Positions 12,101 to 23,894 of a DNA stretch of 64,000 nucleotides are shown here, piece by piece. Below the pieces are notes generated by a model that was not told the origin of the DNA, searched no databases, and saw only the letters and a list, made by a program, of their open reading frames with translations. The position numbers and the translations under genes were made by a program. The stretch comes from Limonium bicolor (lineage: Eukaryota; Streptophyta; Magnoliopsida; Caryophyllales; Plumbaginaceae), in the NCBI GenBank assembly GCA_023374045.1, contig CM041776.1, forward strand, positions 349,865,636-349,929,635, written 5' to 3'. How positions within the stretch are numbered: position 1 is the stretch's first letter; each line of letters begins with the position of its first letter.

Positions 12101-12796
12101 GACTGCATCAATAATTTGATTCCCAATTATATGCCAAAAGGTGATATAAAATTTACCGTTGAAGCCATCCGGCCCAGGAGCTTGTTGGCTTCTAATTGTT
12201 TCACAGTGGAAATGATTTCCTCTCTGGTATATGGCCTGCTCATCTCAGAAATAAAGCTATCATTTAGCCGACCCTCCACAGCACCCAAGAAATCCCTATC
12301 CACCTGGGGTTAGGAAGAAGAAAAGAGGTTTTGAAATACTCTCTAGCAATGAATTCAATATTTTGCCAAGAATATTGCATAGTGTTCCCGGAATCCAGGA
12401 GACCCAAGATCTCTTTGGATCTTTTAATAGAAGAAGCCCTAGCATGGAAATAACCCGTATTCTTATCTCCTTCTTTGATCCACTTAGCTCCGGATCGTTG
12501 CTTCCACCATATTTCCCCCCGGAAGAAAGTAACTCAATTTCCAAAAGGAGCCTCTTTCTATTGTTAATAGCTCCCAAAGAGCTATCACTAATAGACATGT
12601 TACCTAGCTCTTTTTTCTTATTGATGATCTTCCATTTAATCTTGGAAATAGACCACCCTTCCACTCACTTAGCTTCTGAGCGCACAACTCCAGAGACGTA
12701 GTAATATTGGGGAAATTATTACTCCAGACATCCGTAATTATCTTCGCAAACTTGGGATCCAAACACCAACCATTTTCGAACCTAAAACTTTTGCCG

Positions 12797-13506
12797 CTAT
12801 TTTGTGGTTACCAAAGAACCTGATAAAAAAAGGACAATGGTTAGAAGCTTCCTGGGTAAATGTTTCACAGAAATATTGGGGAAGGCTTGTAGACCAGCAG
12901 AGGAGCAAAACACTCTATCCAATCTACTATGAGAATGAAAGTCCTCGTCCTGACAGTTGGTGAAAGTAGAACTCTCTCCAAAGAAGCCGGTATCATGGAG
13001 GTCACAATCTGAAATGGCCTCTCTAAACGGAGCCATGTGAATTTCTTGCCTGATTCTGCCCCTGATCTTCTCGGAAGCATGGAGAATCTGGTTAAAGTCC
13101 CCAACTATCACCCAGGGCAGGCAAACTTGCTTACTAAGAATGTGAAGAAGTTTCCACGACAAGTGCTTAAGCGTCCAATTAGACCACCCGTAAAACCCGT
13201 GAAGACAAATTGGAGATCGCCCGGCATTGACATACTAGCTGACATGTGCTGCCTAGATTGAGAAATCATCGAACATCCAAAGAGACTTTTCCACATAAGG
13301 CAAAGACCTCCACTCCTTCCTCTGCTAGAAACCGCATGCCCAATATACAGAGGGAACATCCCAAAGAATAACTCCATATCACTATCAGACTTATGGGTCT
13401 CACTGAGGAAGATGATATCGGGATTGAGTTTAAGGATCAAACTCTTAACCCAATAGACAGCCTTGGATTAACCTAACCCCCTGCAATTGAGAGTTAAACA
13501 GCTCAT
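12797..13506 (-). pseudogene. LINE apurinic-type endonuclease remnant
   Basis: On the minus strand the domain starts at about 13506 with MSCLTLNCRGLG. After one extra base that shifts frame it continues as LILKLNPDIIFLSETHKSD (near 13440), which is the typical start of the endonuclease/exonuclease/phosphatase fold with N and E metal-site residues. Further on are SRGRSGGLCLMWK and PWVIVGDFNQILHASEK, whose GDFN is the conserved central motif, then SRLDRVFCS. In an active LINE the enzyme nicks the target site. Three frames have to be combined, so the gene is dead. Confidence 0.8.
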
Positions 13507-14694
13507 CTGAAAGAAGACCTTCGGGATCGCCTCGAAAACCTGTGGCAACCCAACACTAACCTCCGACCCAAACGCACAGAACAAAAACAATACCGACAAG
13601 CGGACCAAGAAAAGAACCACTGCCGAGGGACCCAAACAGGGGCAATGAACCCAGCCCCCTGGACCGACAACCCCAGAGCCTTGAACCAGACAACAAAACC
13701 TGAATCGAGTTCGAAGAACTCAAGCAGATCAAAGCGGAGTTCGGGAACACGCCCAAAACCGGACTACACCCAAAGAATCAGACACAAAACACCCAGACGA
13801 TTACAACATCCGGCAGAGAGCTTCAAAGAAACAAACAGAACCCAATGCAACTCGCCGCAGCTGATCGACACAGACCCCAATCTAGACGATTCAGAACCTG
13901 GGAGACGAAGAGGGCATAGAAACTCCACCCAAATCACCAACACGAAGCGCACCTAACACACTAGAGGTACAAAAAGCACTCGAAATCAGACCTATCCAAC
14001 TCGGTCAAATCCTCACTAAATCGAAGAGACAACTCCAAACTAGCCCCTTCTGAACAAACAAACCAGACGTCGGACTGAAGAAGCCAAACAACACCTCTGA
14101 AGGAGAACCTCCCAGGAGACACCAAACGCAACCCTAACTAATCGGCAGAAAAGGAAAAAACTGATAAAGCAGCCACGGGACAAAACCTCACCACCGTGAC
14201 ACAACGGGATTCTAAAAACCGCCGGAAAAGAAGGACCCCAAACTCCGACGCTCGAAGGAAGGGGCAACCACCACCTAGAGCTGGAGATCGAGATGGGGAA
14301 ACGACAGTTTTCCGATAGGGAGGATGAGAACGACACCCCACAATCTCTCTGTTGACACAGAAGAGAACCAGAGAGAACGAAACAATATCGCCTCTAAAAT
14401 CACCTCCCGGAGAGCGATATGTACGGATAGGGCAAATTTGGCGTGTATTTTCAGTAAGTCGCAATAAGCCATGATGAATGAACCATGATAAATTGATATC
14501 TCAATTCTCATGTATTTATAATAATCACCCCTGACTCTGTATAATAAAATTATAGTCGATCACAACATTCATATATAACAGTAACACTTTCTGATCTAAC
14601 TATAACTTTTTTTTTTGAAATGATCTAACTAAAGCTTTTTTTTTTAAACTATAGCTTTTGAACAAGGATACATTCAATAGTCATCAATCATCAA

Positions 14695-15639
14695 TTAATA
14701 GGTAACACGCACACCCTGGTATCTAAGTATCTCACCAATAAGTTCACCTTTACCACTCCCAACATACCTCCAACGATCTGACCTTCCCTTATAAACAAGA
14801 AAGTCGGGACTTGAATAACATCCATATCCTTCAAAAACTTCATACAACTCTCATTCTCATCACCATTCATTCTAGCGAAAACCACAGTATCCTCCATCTG
14901 TCTTGACAGCTTAATCACGGTTGGGTACACTTTCACACATGGTCCACAATGCTTCAAACCCACATCCAACACAATCAGCTTCCCATCCACTTTATGATCC
15001 GAAATCAGCTGCTCAACTTCCTCGCCGCTATGGATCTGGATGACTTTAGAGTGACTATCACCGTAGTAAAGGACATCACCGACTAATTCATCCGGTTCAA
15101 TCGCTTCCTCTTCGTGAATCTTGACAGAGTTTTTGTAGAAAGTGAAGTGTGGGGAATGTTGAACTTTCTCCCGTTTGCAGATTGCTATGGTTCGATCTGA
15201 CTCATCACCGACAACTAAGAGGAATACGACGTCGTTGCAAGTTCGGGATAGTTCGACCATGAATGGGTAAATCTTCTCGGTTTTGATTGATTTGGCTGTG
15301 GCGTATTCGACTACGACTAGTTTGTTCTTAGCGAGTCGGAGTGCTTCGTCGAACTCATCGATGTTGTGGATTCGTTTGACTCGGTCGGCGGAGTCGGACT
15401 TAGATGGAGGTGAGTCGGGGAAGTGGTGGTGGTGGTGGTTGTTGTGTTGCCTGATGGTGTTGCACGAGTAGCGATGAGGTGTTGTTGTTTGGTCCGGTTG
15501 ATTAGGGAAGTGACAGGTCTGGTGAAGATGGCGGCAGAGAAGGCGGAAGTGATGGGAGATGCGGTGCGAATCTGGCGGGAAGAAGTAGTTGTAAAGAAGA
15601 AGTGAGTGGTTTGGGTAACAAGTTTGTGAAAGTTGCCAT
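14695..15639 (-). CDS. CDSP32: CDSP32-like plastid thioredoxin (two modules), with frameshifts
   Basis: This is a chloroplast stress protein with two thioredoxin modules. Known family members reduce plastid 2-Cys peroxiredoxin and are drought-induced. The minus-strand start at 15639 (CAATGGC context) opens [12 protein letters not shown], followed by a Ser/Thr/Arg-rich transit peptide. The first module includes [13 protein letters not shown] and [16 protein letters not shown] and lacks a CxxC pair. The second has [16 protein letters not shown] with the redox CGPC, then [14 protein letters not shown] and [10 protein letters not shown]. The 945 bp fit about 310 residues, normal for the family. 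Three frame changes are needed: near 15598, near 15418 (next to GGGG) and near 14769, where one missing base scrambles the conserved C-terminus. In the corrected frame translation ends ...GVRVTY at a TAA, 14695-14697. Codons outside the breaks are well conserved, so these look like sequencing indels, though a recent pseudogene is possible. No intron is needed. Confidence 0.85.
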
Positions 15640-18600
15640 TGAATCGATTTGAAGGTGGATTGAATCGAATGGTTTTGTTGGGGGAGGGAATTCTCCGAGA
15701 AACGAAAGAAAGAAAGTAGATATGGTGAGGTGGGAGGAGATATTCAGATAAGTGTGGTGGAATGTGTTGATGGAAAGATCACCTCACCTCGAAAAGACGA
15801 GGAAGTGGAAAATGCAACCGAGATATAATAATGGGGATGGAAATAATCTGAACACAAACAAAACAAAATATCAGATTGTCGACTCATTTTGATGACCACT
15901 CATTTTGATATTTGGATCAGATTGACGTGTTTCACTTTCTTACTTCCACAAAATATCAACAATGCCCCCACAGGCCGCATCGCCTCATCATTAATAATGC
16001 CTAGTATATATTGGGCCTGCCGCCCGCCTCATGGAGATACTCATAGCCCATGGCCGCTATCTGAAAGTTTTTTAATCGAAACACGGAACCAATACAGGGA
16101 AAGTTGCTAAGATAGTTGGTTCTAGGAGGGGGCCAAAACAAAATAGCCTACGAAAATATGACAACTAAGCAACACATGTCAGTCGGAGTGAGATGAAAAG
16201 GAACCTCACTTCTCAATTAGGTAGTAGGCTAGCACAAGACAGAAAAGTCAATCCAGAATTATAAGACTAGATACCCTAAAATGATTGGATATGGATTGAA
16301 GATGTTCTCTTGGTTCAAGCATTCTTCTCATCAAGTAGAAGAGATTATAGAAAGTTAGAAACTATCTGCTCGAAACTGAACTCTGTAAATTATTGACTCA
16401 AGTATTAGGGTTTAGAATTGGGACCCACCCAAGATACATATATGTAGATACGTGTTACAATTGTTTTGGTCTAAACTTTATAATTTTAGTGAAACTGAAA
16501 ATCAATCTAGTTATGTATGGGGTCTGAGTTTAACTCTTGATCCATTTGCATGATGGATTAGATCTGTTCTTCAATGTCTGGTGGGGTAACAACACTTGAA
16601 TATCTGAAAAGATCTAACTGGCCTAAACATACACCTCAAGTTATAAATTCTTTTAAAATACACAAACTTACCTTCAACAGTTAGTTCACCTTTCAGAGTG
16701 ACTAAGTAAAAATATAATTAGATTGATCATTACATAATTATGGTCCGTTCGGTTGGGCATTTAGGAGATTAATGTGCTTTTAAAAAAGTAGAACAAGTGT
16801 ATATTTTAATTGGGTGTATCTATAACCATGCCACAAAAGTTTAGTACACATGGCAAACTATTATTAGCTAATACACCTAACTTTAAAAAAAGCTTGTATT
16901 CAAGTTTATGATAAGTTGTATGACATCGAACACTATATATCATGGTGGTATGAGATTTCAACTTGGGCAGATATAGAGGTTGTAGTGCATTTCCTCTTAG
17001 TTCAACGTTAAAAGAAAAAAAAAAACTAGTTATGTTTATTACACACATGTATACAATTTTGGAATTTGATCGACTTTGGATCGAGCAGATACTTACAGAC
17101 AGATCGATTTAGGGTTTTTTTTTAAGATTGGATCAGGTGGATAATTTTTAAATAATTACCCAAACTGTAAGGTCCTCTTCCTGCCTTATTTGTCCAATTT
17201 AAGATCCACATCTGAAGATTCATCATCTCGGTCCGATTTACGATCCACATCTGAAGTTTCTAAACTTCAATGATTCAAAAAGGAGATTTTTTTTTGGGGG
17301 GTTATTGATTGATTACTATGTGATGTTCCCGTTCCGTCCTTTTTGTGACACTTGTTTGTTGGACGGTTTTGGCTAGCCACATGAAATAACAAAAAAATAT
17401 AACATAGTATTTGTTTGTTAAGTGAGTGAATTGCATCGTGAATTGAATCCCTATGGCCCGTGGCTCCGCTTTCGTCGTCAGGGGTCTGATGATGAATATA
17501 ACGAATTTTTGTTGTATATATGGGTCTAGTGGGAAGCGATCCAATTAGGTGGTCGGCCACTTAGTAAAGGTGAAGCTAATGCTGATAATAAAAATAAGAC
17601 GGAGAACGTTGATGTCTCCAAACCGCTAGATTCCCTTGCCTTTAACTGTCTAGATGTGTGTTAGGGATGAGAAAGAGCTTCCAGATAGTCATCATGTCAT
17701 TATGACAATTGAAGATCCATCGACGTATATGGGAAGAGAGGCTTTGATCGCCACATTCATGAAGGCACGCTAGAGGTGGTTTGGCATCTTTCACATACAG
17801 GGCCATACACAAAGAAGGGTTAGCCGGTGTAAAACCCACAAATGTTTTGTTATTTTTGATCTTATCCCTCATCCTCGGACAAGCGAACTCACTCCCAAGA
17901 CCAAGATGACACGGAAACCTCTGGTGAGGGAAGTCGTTCAGATAAATGAAATGTTAGTATTGAGGTTGTAGTTTGCAGTCTGACCTCTTTTGTTAGCCTT
18001 GCCTATGTTTTATGGTGGGAGTTGTGCATCATGCATTTTGGAGGATTGGCTTCTGTTTGCTCTAGCATAATCTTGATCCCTGGTTTTGATGGTTTGTTTC
18101 TGCTTGTGTTTGTGTTAAAATGTGTTTAGGTTACCTCTAAAGATCTACAATTGTATTTGGTACATGTTTTTTTATATATAGTTCTTTAGAGTCGGTGTTG
18201 GCTTAGGTATTAACTTGTCAAGTCTATAATTAGTAATGGTTAAGTTGATTAGCACGTGATGATCTAGGTCTCTAAATAAAAACTTGTTGTTGAGCATCTT
18301 GGCTACTCACACAACATCCCAATGGGATTCGGTTGCAAATAGTAGTAACCTTGGTCTAATTCTAGCTTTTATGTTGGCTTATATCTCCTTGTAAACTGCG
18401 CTTGGTGAATGAATGCATATGGTTGTTTTAAAAAAAACAATACCAAAAAGAGAAAATAAAAGAGAACTGGAAATGATTGACAACTCTTTTACTCTCTCCC
18501 CTCGGCGGAAACTATTTGCCTTTTCGGTGTCACCGCCTCATGCTTTTAGTTCCTTAACCATCTTGCCTTTTTTTAGTTTAGCGGTTTCTTGAAACTTGTT

Positions 18601-18655
18601 AGAATCATGTGTCCCTTCTTCGTTGTCTTGTTCTCCCCCCATTTTTTTCTATTTT
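15640..18655. other. Upstream and intergenic DNA, no gene recognised
   Basis: The first few hundred bases are the presumed promoter and 5' leader of the CDSP32-like gene. The rest has only short open frames (60-97 codons) with no known domain, for example 17267-17560 minus. A GGTCCGTTCGGTTGGGC phrase at about 16741 resembles the end of a hAT-like MITE, but no partner end was found. Confidence 0.35.
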
Positions 18656-19080
18656 TGTAACACCCCTACTCGTAATCTAGACTCAATTCGATCTTTATGA
18701 TACTTAACCGTCCAATTAAAATTAATTACAACACACTGTTACTCACCCATGTGAGTAACAAGGCTTCCAATTAAATATACACACAAACGATGTGATAACC
18801 AAGAGATAGTAATTCCATAATTTACAAACCTTATACAATATACATGTGAGCAATCTAGTTTAACCCAAATAATATAAACGGGACTACAATCCCAAATAAT
18901 AAACCAAAAGAGTAGTATATGTTGACTACCCAAATCCCGCACTCCAATGATGCCTTCCGCTGTGTACCTGGAAATGGTTAGGCCACGACGGACTCAACAC
19001 AACTTGCTGAGTATGAAATATGTAATCCACAAGCTACCGAGATACACACAACTAATTGTCGAGTGAACATACGATTGATT
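18656..19080 (-). repeat. Antisense chromovirus-like LTR, 3' part
   Basis: The plus strand starts TGTAACACCCCTACTCG, the reverse complement of a gypsy LTR end (GGGGTGTTACA). Read on the minus strand, the segment 18960-19020 gives TTTCATACTCAGCAAG, then GAGTCC and a CCAGGTAC phrase. These are in the same order and spacing as TTCATACTCAGC...GAGTCC...TCAGGTATT in the giant LTR at 47440-47490. The LTR probably continues rightward (to higher coordinates), but its other end was not found, so only the recognisable part is given. Confidence 0.6.
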
Positions 19081-21343
19081 ATTATATAATACATGTAAAA
19101 GTGCAATAAACATTTAACATATTAGGATCAAAACATCAAAAAGTTCAGATACAATGAGTCATTCTTTTTATCTCCTGGATCTTGAGATTATTTTTGGAAT
19201 CTCGAATACGACCTTAATCAATTTATTCTCAAACAACCCTCAAAGGGGTTGCCACTTTCCGAATTCAATTATCAATTGTGTTTGGGTATGTATGAACCCT
19301 GTTAGGCGAGTATCGAACTCTCAAATTAATAACTGTCAGTATGACGAATGTTAAGTCGGGTATTTTCAAACCCTATCCAGATTGAGTAACTCAACAACAA
19401 CTCCGTCATAATGACATTATCAAATTTTCCCCCGTCAATGATCTGAAACCAAGGACACCGAGTCAATGATTTGACTCTGGGATGATCCAAGTTTGAAATG
19501 TCACATTAATGTTACATTTACCCTCTTCTTGACCTTTATATACTTATATAGTCACTGTTGTGCTTATAAGTGCTAATATCATCAATAACATTATATTAAT
19601 CCTTCAAGTAATTAATTCCAGCTTACAATTCAACCTCAATCTTATATCTGCAATCTCTTATTTGATTGTTCCACAATTCCAATCTTCTAATTTATATATA
19701 TATATATGAGTTTATTCACTTGATTTCCAATGTCACACTTATATTATATTAATCCTCTTAGTTTATGTTATAATCCATATATACATACACTTATAGTTAT
19801 TTATATGGTATGTTTATTATCCATCCAAAATGTGACATAACAACTTTACTAGTTCTTTTGATATTCCTCTAATATGTCACACACTTCATATTCATATACT
19901 TCAATGTCTTGTTTATTACATTGTTTCCCTAGATATCATCCAAAGTTTACAATTTAGCTCCTTTATACTTATATAAACTATAGTTTTAATTCCCCACTTA
20001 AATATTCCTAAGTTTCACTTCAAATTCCTTCCAATAATCAAACAGCACCTAATCTTTCTATAACTCGAATCCTACCCAGATTTTACTTTATTTATGGTTT
20101 GGCCCCACAATCTTTCTAATCTTAACAATTACCACCAATTCAATTATCCTCTAATTTAAAATCCTTTCTTTAATAAATTCCAAACTCTTCCTTATACTTT
20201 CGGCAATTACCAAACATACCCTAATGTCATTTTGGTTTCTACAACCTTTCCCATATTTGTGGTTTGACCACATATGTTTTGTAATCCTTACAATTATCTC
20301 CAACTAGGATTGACCAAGTTTATTCTAAACTCCTCATTATTTTCCATAAATCACGAATTGGCCCACAACTTTTATAATTTTTATAATTAACTCCCAAAAC
20401 TTGATTTAAGTTTATAACTTCCATTATTTACAAATTAATACCCAACTCTCGGCTCCAATATTACCCAGCTCCCCAAATTAATTTCCTTTGCATTAAGCAA
20501 CATATATTTGGTCCTTATATTTACTATGTATGGCTGGACTTGTATGGCCGGACAGAGATTGCTCTTGAGGATGGTCCCGGACCACACCCAAATTAATCTA
20601 GTAGATTGCTCTTGAGGATGGTCCGGACTCGTAAGGCCGGACAGAGGTCCAGATTAGCTCTAAAATGCCACCAGAAGAGTGTTTTGACTCTCGTTTTACC
20701 CAGATTTGATCCTTAAATTCTAGATACACACTTCTAGACCTCTCCTTCATCACTTTAACATATATCAGCAATAAAATCGCATGTGGAGGATGTTCTTAAC
20801 ATTTTTAACATAATTAAACACTAAGCGAGAGACTTAACACATATTCTTCTAAAATAGTAGACAATTTACACATAAAGTATAGATAAATTTCCACTTATAA
20901 TTTTTCCATCTTAATACCCTCTACATGTCCAAAATTTTCATATTTCACCCCTTCAAAAGCCATGTTTTTGTTGTTTAAGAGGGTTTGGTTATGATTCAGT
21001 TCTTATCTCTAATTATGTTTAGTAGTATGGCAGAGGAAATCTCTATTGTTGTTGTTGTATCTGATTTAGTTGTATTTTACGTATAGTACTATAGTAGTAG
21101 AGGACGACGGGGCATCGATTGATCCATCGATCCTTTCTTGATCTTGTGGATCGGGCATGCATGTCGCTTTACATGTGCTCAGAAAGCTTCTGGGCATAAT
21201 TTTGTGTGAAGGGATGGACAAATTAGCGAGATGAGTCTGAGCAATCAACAAGAAGATTGGAACGTGTTACTCACTTCTGATCAGAAAACATTTCTAATTA
21301 GACAAACCATATAAGATCGATGCGATGAGGACATAAAAATAAT
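19081..21343. other. Very AT-rich DNA, probably rest of an old LTR
   Basis: No gene was recognised. The sequence is rich in ATTACAA/CCCAAA words and short simple repeats, for example an (AT)n run at about 19690. It probably includes the body of the antisense LTR that starts at 18656. A local duplication is listed separately at 20528-20651. Confidence 0.35.
20528..20651. repeat. Duplicated GATTGCTCTTGAGGATGGTC module
   Basis: GATTGCTCTTGAGGATGGTC occurs twice (about 20557 and 20603). It is flanked on both sides by AGGCCGGACAGAG-like copies and CCGGAC/GTCCGG words that can pair with each other. Confidence 0.65.
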
Positions 21344-21556
21344 ACTCACTCCTCCCCTAAATTGACCATCTTTTACATTATTTAGACATATCATTTAATT
21401 TTAATATTTAATATACTAGATAAAATAATTTTATAATTTACATGATAAATTATATATAAAATTTAATTTTATAAAATTATTATATTTTTTATATTTAATA
21501 TTGAATAAAAAATGTGTCATCAAAAAGCGACCATCTCAATTCATGATGAGGGAGCA
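21344..21556. mobile_element. Stowaway-like MITE 1 (decayed)
   Basis: A decayed copy with ends CTCCTCCCCTAAATTGACC and CTCAATTCATGATGAGGGAG. The inside has the family words TTAGACATATCATTTAATTT and AAAATTTAATTTTATAAAAT. It belongs to the same family as the copies further right. Confidence 0.65.
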
Positions 21557-21669
21557 ACGAGGAAAGGCAAAAAATGACAAGTGAAGATGTGAGGCAACCA
21601 CGTTGTACTCTGCAGTCTCTTACTAATATAATAATAATAATAATAATAATGGAAAACTGTAGTAAAATA

Positions 21670-21880
21670 CTCCCTCCGTCCCACCTTGACGTCCTATTTA
21701 TTATTTGGATATGTCGTTTGATTTCAATTTTTAACATATAAGATAAATTAATTTTGAAAATTTAAGTTTTGCATATGATTCCTTACATGATAAACTATAT
21801 AATACAAAATTTAGTTTTATAAAATTATTTTACCTTATATGTTTAATATTGAAGTGGAAAAACGTGCCAAAAAACTAGGT
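21670..21880. mobile_element. Stowaway-like MITE 2 (3' end lost)
   Basis: Starts TA/CTCCCTCCGTCCCACCTTGA and follows the family through GGATATGTCGTTTGATTTC and GAAGTGGAAAAACGTGCC. It then loses the terminal repeat near 21880. Just left of it is an (AAT)n run at about 21627-21650. Confidence 0.75.
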
Positions 21881-22265
21881 TAATAAGCAGATCAGTAAAG
21901 TCTGACATGATCGGTTTTACTTGTCATCATTTTCTTTTTTTGCGGTCATCAACAAAAACAGCTGCTTTAATTTTTTTAAAAGTCTAGTACAGACAAAGAT
22001 TAACTAAACCATGTGGATTCAGAAGAAACCAACCTGTTATTTAAGAGTTGTAGTACATTTTAGTGTAATTTATTCCTGAACAGACAGAGCAGATGAATTA
22101 AGATGAAAGAGGTTATCCTATCTTCTCTCATTGTCATTATGGTTTATAACCAAAAAGAGGAGTATTTGCGGTCTGAAGACTGTAACCGCTCCAATGTTAA
22201 AATAGTGTTTTAAATTTATAGTTTCATCAATTTCCTCTAACTTTATGCAAACTTACACTCAAATA

Positions 22266-22546
22266 CTCCCCCTTTCAATAAATAAATGTTGTTTTAGGCT
22301 TATGATTTATGTTCAAATTATTTATTATTTTAGACTTTTTTATCTTACTTTCCACTTTTACCCTTTTCACTTTTTCAATTATTTCTTTTTTGTTTGAAAA
22401 TTAACCATTAAATTCTATTTTTTTTCTTACCATAAAACTTGGTTTTTATTCTTTTCATACAAAAAGTAAGAACACACTAGTCATTTTAAACTCTTTCTTA
22501 AAAAGTGTGAAGATGTCTAAAATAATATTTATTTTGAACGAGGGAG
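22266..22546. mobile_element. MITE of a second family, TA-flanked
   Basis: Ends CTCCCCCTTTCAATAAATAA and TTTATTTTGAACGAGGGAG, flanked by TA on both sides (22264-22265 and 22547-22548). The interior has TTGTTTTAGGC and its near complement TCTAAAATAATA, different from the other copies. A Tc1/mariner-type non-autonomous element is likely. Confidence 0.75.
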
Positions 22547-22562
22547 TACTAATCTAATACTA

Positions 22563-22793
22563 ACTCTGTCCTGATTTGACTGTCCTGTTTGCTTTATGAC
22601 AGGTTTTTCCACTTCAATATTAAGCATATAAGATTAAATAATTTTATAAAACTAAATTTTATAACATATAGTTTATCATCTAAGGATTCATATGCAGAAC
22701 TTAAATTCTTAAAATTATTTTATCTTATATGTTAAACATCGAAATCAAACATGTCCAAATAGAAACACAAACGGTCAAATCAGGACAAAGGAG
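22563..22793. mobile_element. Stowaway-like MITE 3
   Basis: Ends ACTCTGTCCTGATTTGACTG and GGTCAAATCAGGACAAAGGAG with TA at both sides. The interior runs GCTTTATGACAGGTTTTTCC to CATGTCCAAATAG, in the opposite orientation to MITE 2. It lies about 16 bp from the second-family element. Confidence 0.85.
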
Positions 22794-23112
22794 TAATTAT
22801 CATCAATTTCAGTGTCATTTTTTCTAGTTTATAACAACTACTTTTTTTTTAACTGACCACAAACAGACTTATATTAAAGTAACATATATTCAAACGCTGC
22901 ACTCAAATACTAATTTAATAGTATCATCAATTTTATGTCATTTTTTCACTTTATAACAACTAGACCAGAACAGACTTATTTCAAAGTAAGAGATACCATA
23001 AGGGACTGATTTCTGATTTACACAGGCTACAGTTTAACCTCGATTTATTGGATATGGGTTCAAGGCGTCTTCCAATCTACGTGAATTTTGTGTCCAAGAC
23101 AACAATAAAATA

Positions 23113-23586
23113 CTCCCTCCGTCCCTAATTGACCTTCTTCTTCACTATTTAGGTATGTCATTTGACTTCAATATTTAACAAGTAAGATGACATGATTTTA
23201 TTATAAATCTAAGTATTGCAATAGAATCCTTATGTGAAAAAATATGCTTGTAGAAAATTTGTTTTAAAATTATTTTATCTTACTCCCTCCGTCCTGATTG
23301 AATTGCCTTTCTTGTTTGCTTTATGGCACGTTTTTTCTTCAATATTAAGCATATAAAATAACATAATTTATAAAACTAAAATTTGTAATATATAGTTTAA
23401 CATGTTAAGAATCATATACAAAATTTAAATTTTAAAAATTATTTTATCTTATATGTTAAAAATTGAAGTCAAACGACATGCCAATAGTAAACAGGACGGT
23501 CAATTCAGACGAGGGAGTATATGTTTAATATTGGAGTGGAAAACGTGCCAAAAAACAAACAGGAAGGTCAATTAGGGATGGAGGAG
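23113..23586. mobile_element. Stowaway-like MITE 4 (outer, interrupted)
   Basis: The outer element has ends CTCCCTCCGTCCCTAATTGA and TCAATTAGGGATGGAGGAG with TA on both sides. It is split at 23282 by a second element of the same family. Removing the insert joins ATTTTATCTTA to TGTTTAATATTGG, which restores the family sequence. Confidence 0.9.
23283..23517. mobile_element. Stowaway-like MITE 5 (nested inside MITE 4)
   Basis: A 235 bp element with ends CTCCCTCCGTCCTGATTGAA and GGTCAATTCAGACGAGGGAG. It sits in MITE 4 with the TA target duplication visible at 23281-23282 and 23518-23519. Its orientation is opposite to that of the host copy. Confidence 0.9.
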
Positions 23587-23610
23587 TAGCTAGCTGACAC
23601 CAATGACATT

Positions 23611-23894
23611 GGGTTCGTTTGGGACAGCTGCTGGGGGCTGCTTTGGGTCCTGCTGCTGGAAATTGAGAAGTTCATGTGATGGTTTTATAGACGCGTCATC
23701 TGCTATGTGTTGTTTTGGTGGAACTTCTTTGAGGTTTTAAAAAGCAGAGACAATTATTGATCCTGCTCTGAAAATTGAGAACTGTCCTTCTGATGATTTT
23801 GCAGAAGGTCACACTGTTTTGGGATGTTATGGTGAACCCTGCTGATTTTAGAAATTGAGAACTATGCTGCTGAAGCTGTTCCCCAAACGAGCTC
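23611..23894. mobile_element. Non-autonomous hAT-like element (candidate)
   Basis: The ends GGGTTCGTTTGGGACAGC and GCTGTTCCCCAAACGAGCTC are near-perfect inverted repeats around about 250 bp of non-coding DNA. Inside are three copies of an AAATTGAGAA-containing segment. An exact 8-bp target duplication could not be fixed, so the superfamily is inference. Confidence 0.5.

Larger units (their letters stand above)
9561..14470 (-). mobile_element. Decayed LINE (L1-type) retrotransposon
   Basis: Read on the minus strand, domains come in plant LINE ORF2 order: an endonuclease (13506 to about 12800), reverse transcriptase (about 12100 to 10911), a zf-RVT-like region (10908 to 10357) and an RNase H-like region (10017 to 9649). 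The left edge shows a run of eight T on the plus strand at about 9560-9568, which fits a short poly(A) tail. The stretch 13510-14470, upstream of the endonuclease, is GC-richer, but no DUF4283 or zinc-knuckle ORF1 was recognised there. The 5' end at 14470 is approximate. Many stops and frameshifts mean the copy is dead. Confidence 0.8.

Noticed and set aside
13510..14470. LINE ORF1 upstream of the endonuclease
   Set aside because: No DUF4283 pattern or CCHC knuckle was found in any minus frame, so only the element, not an ORF1, is called.
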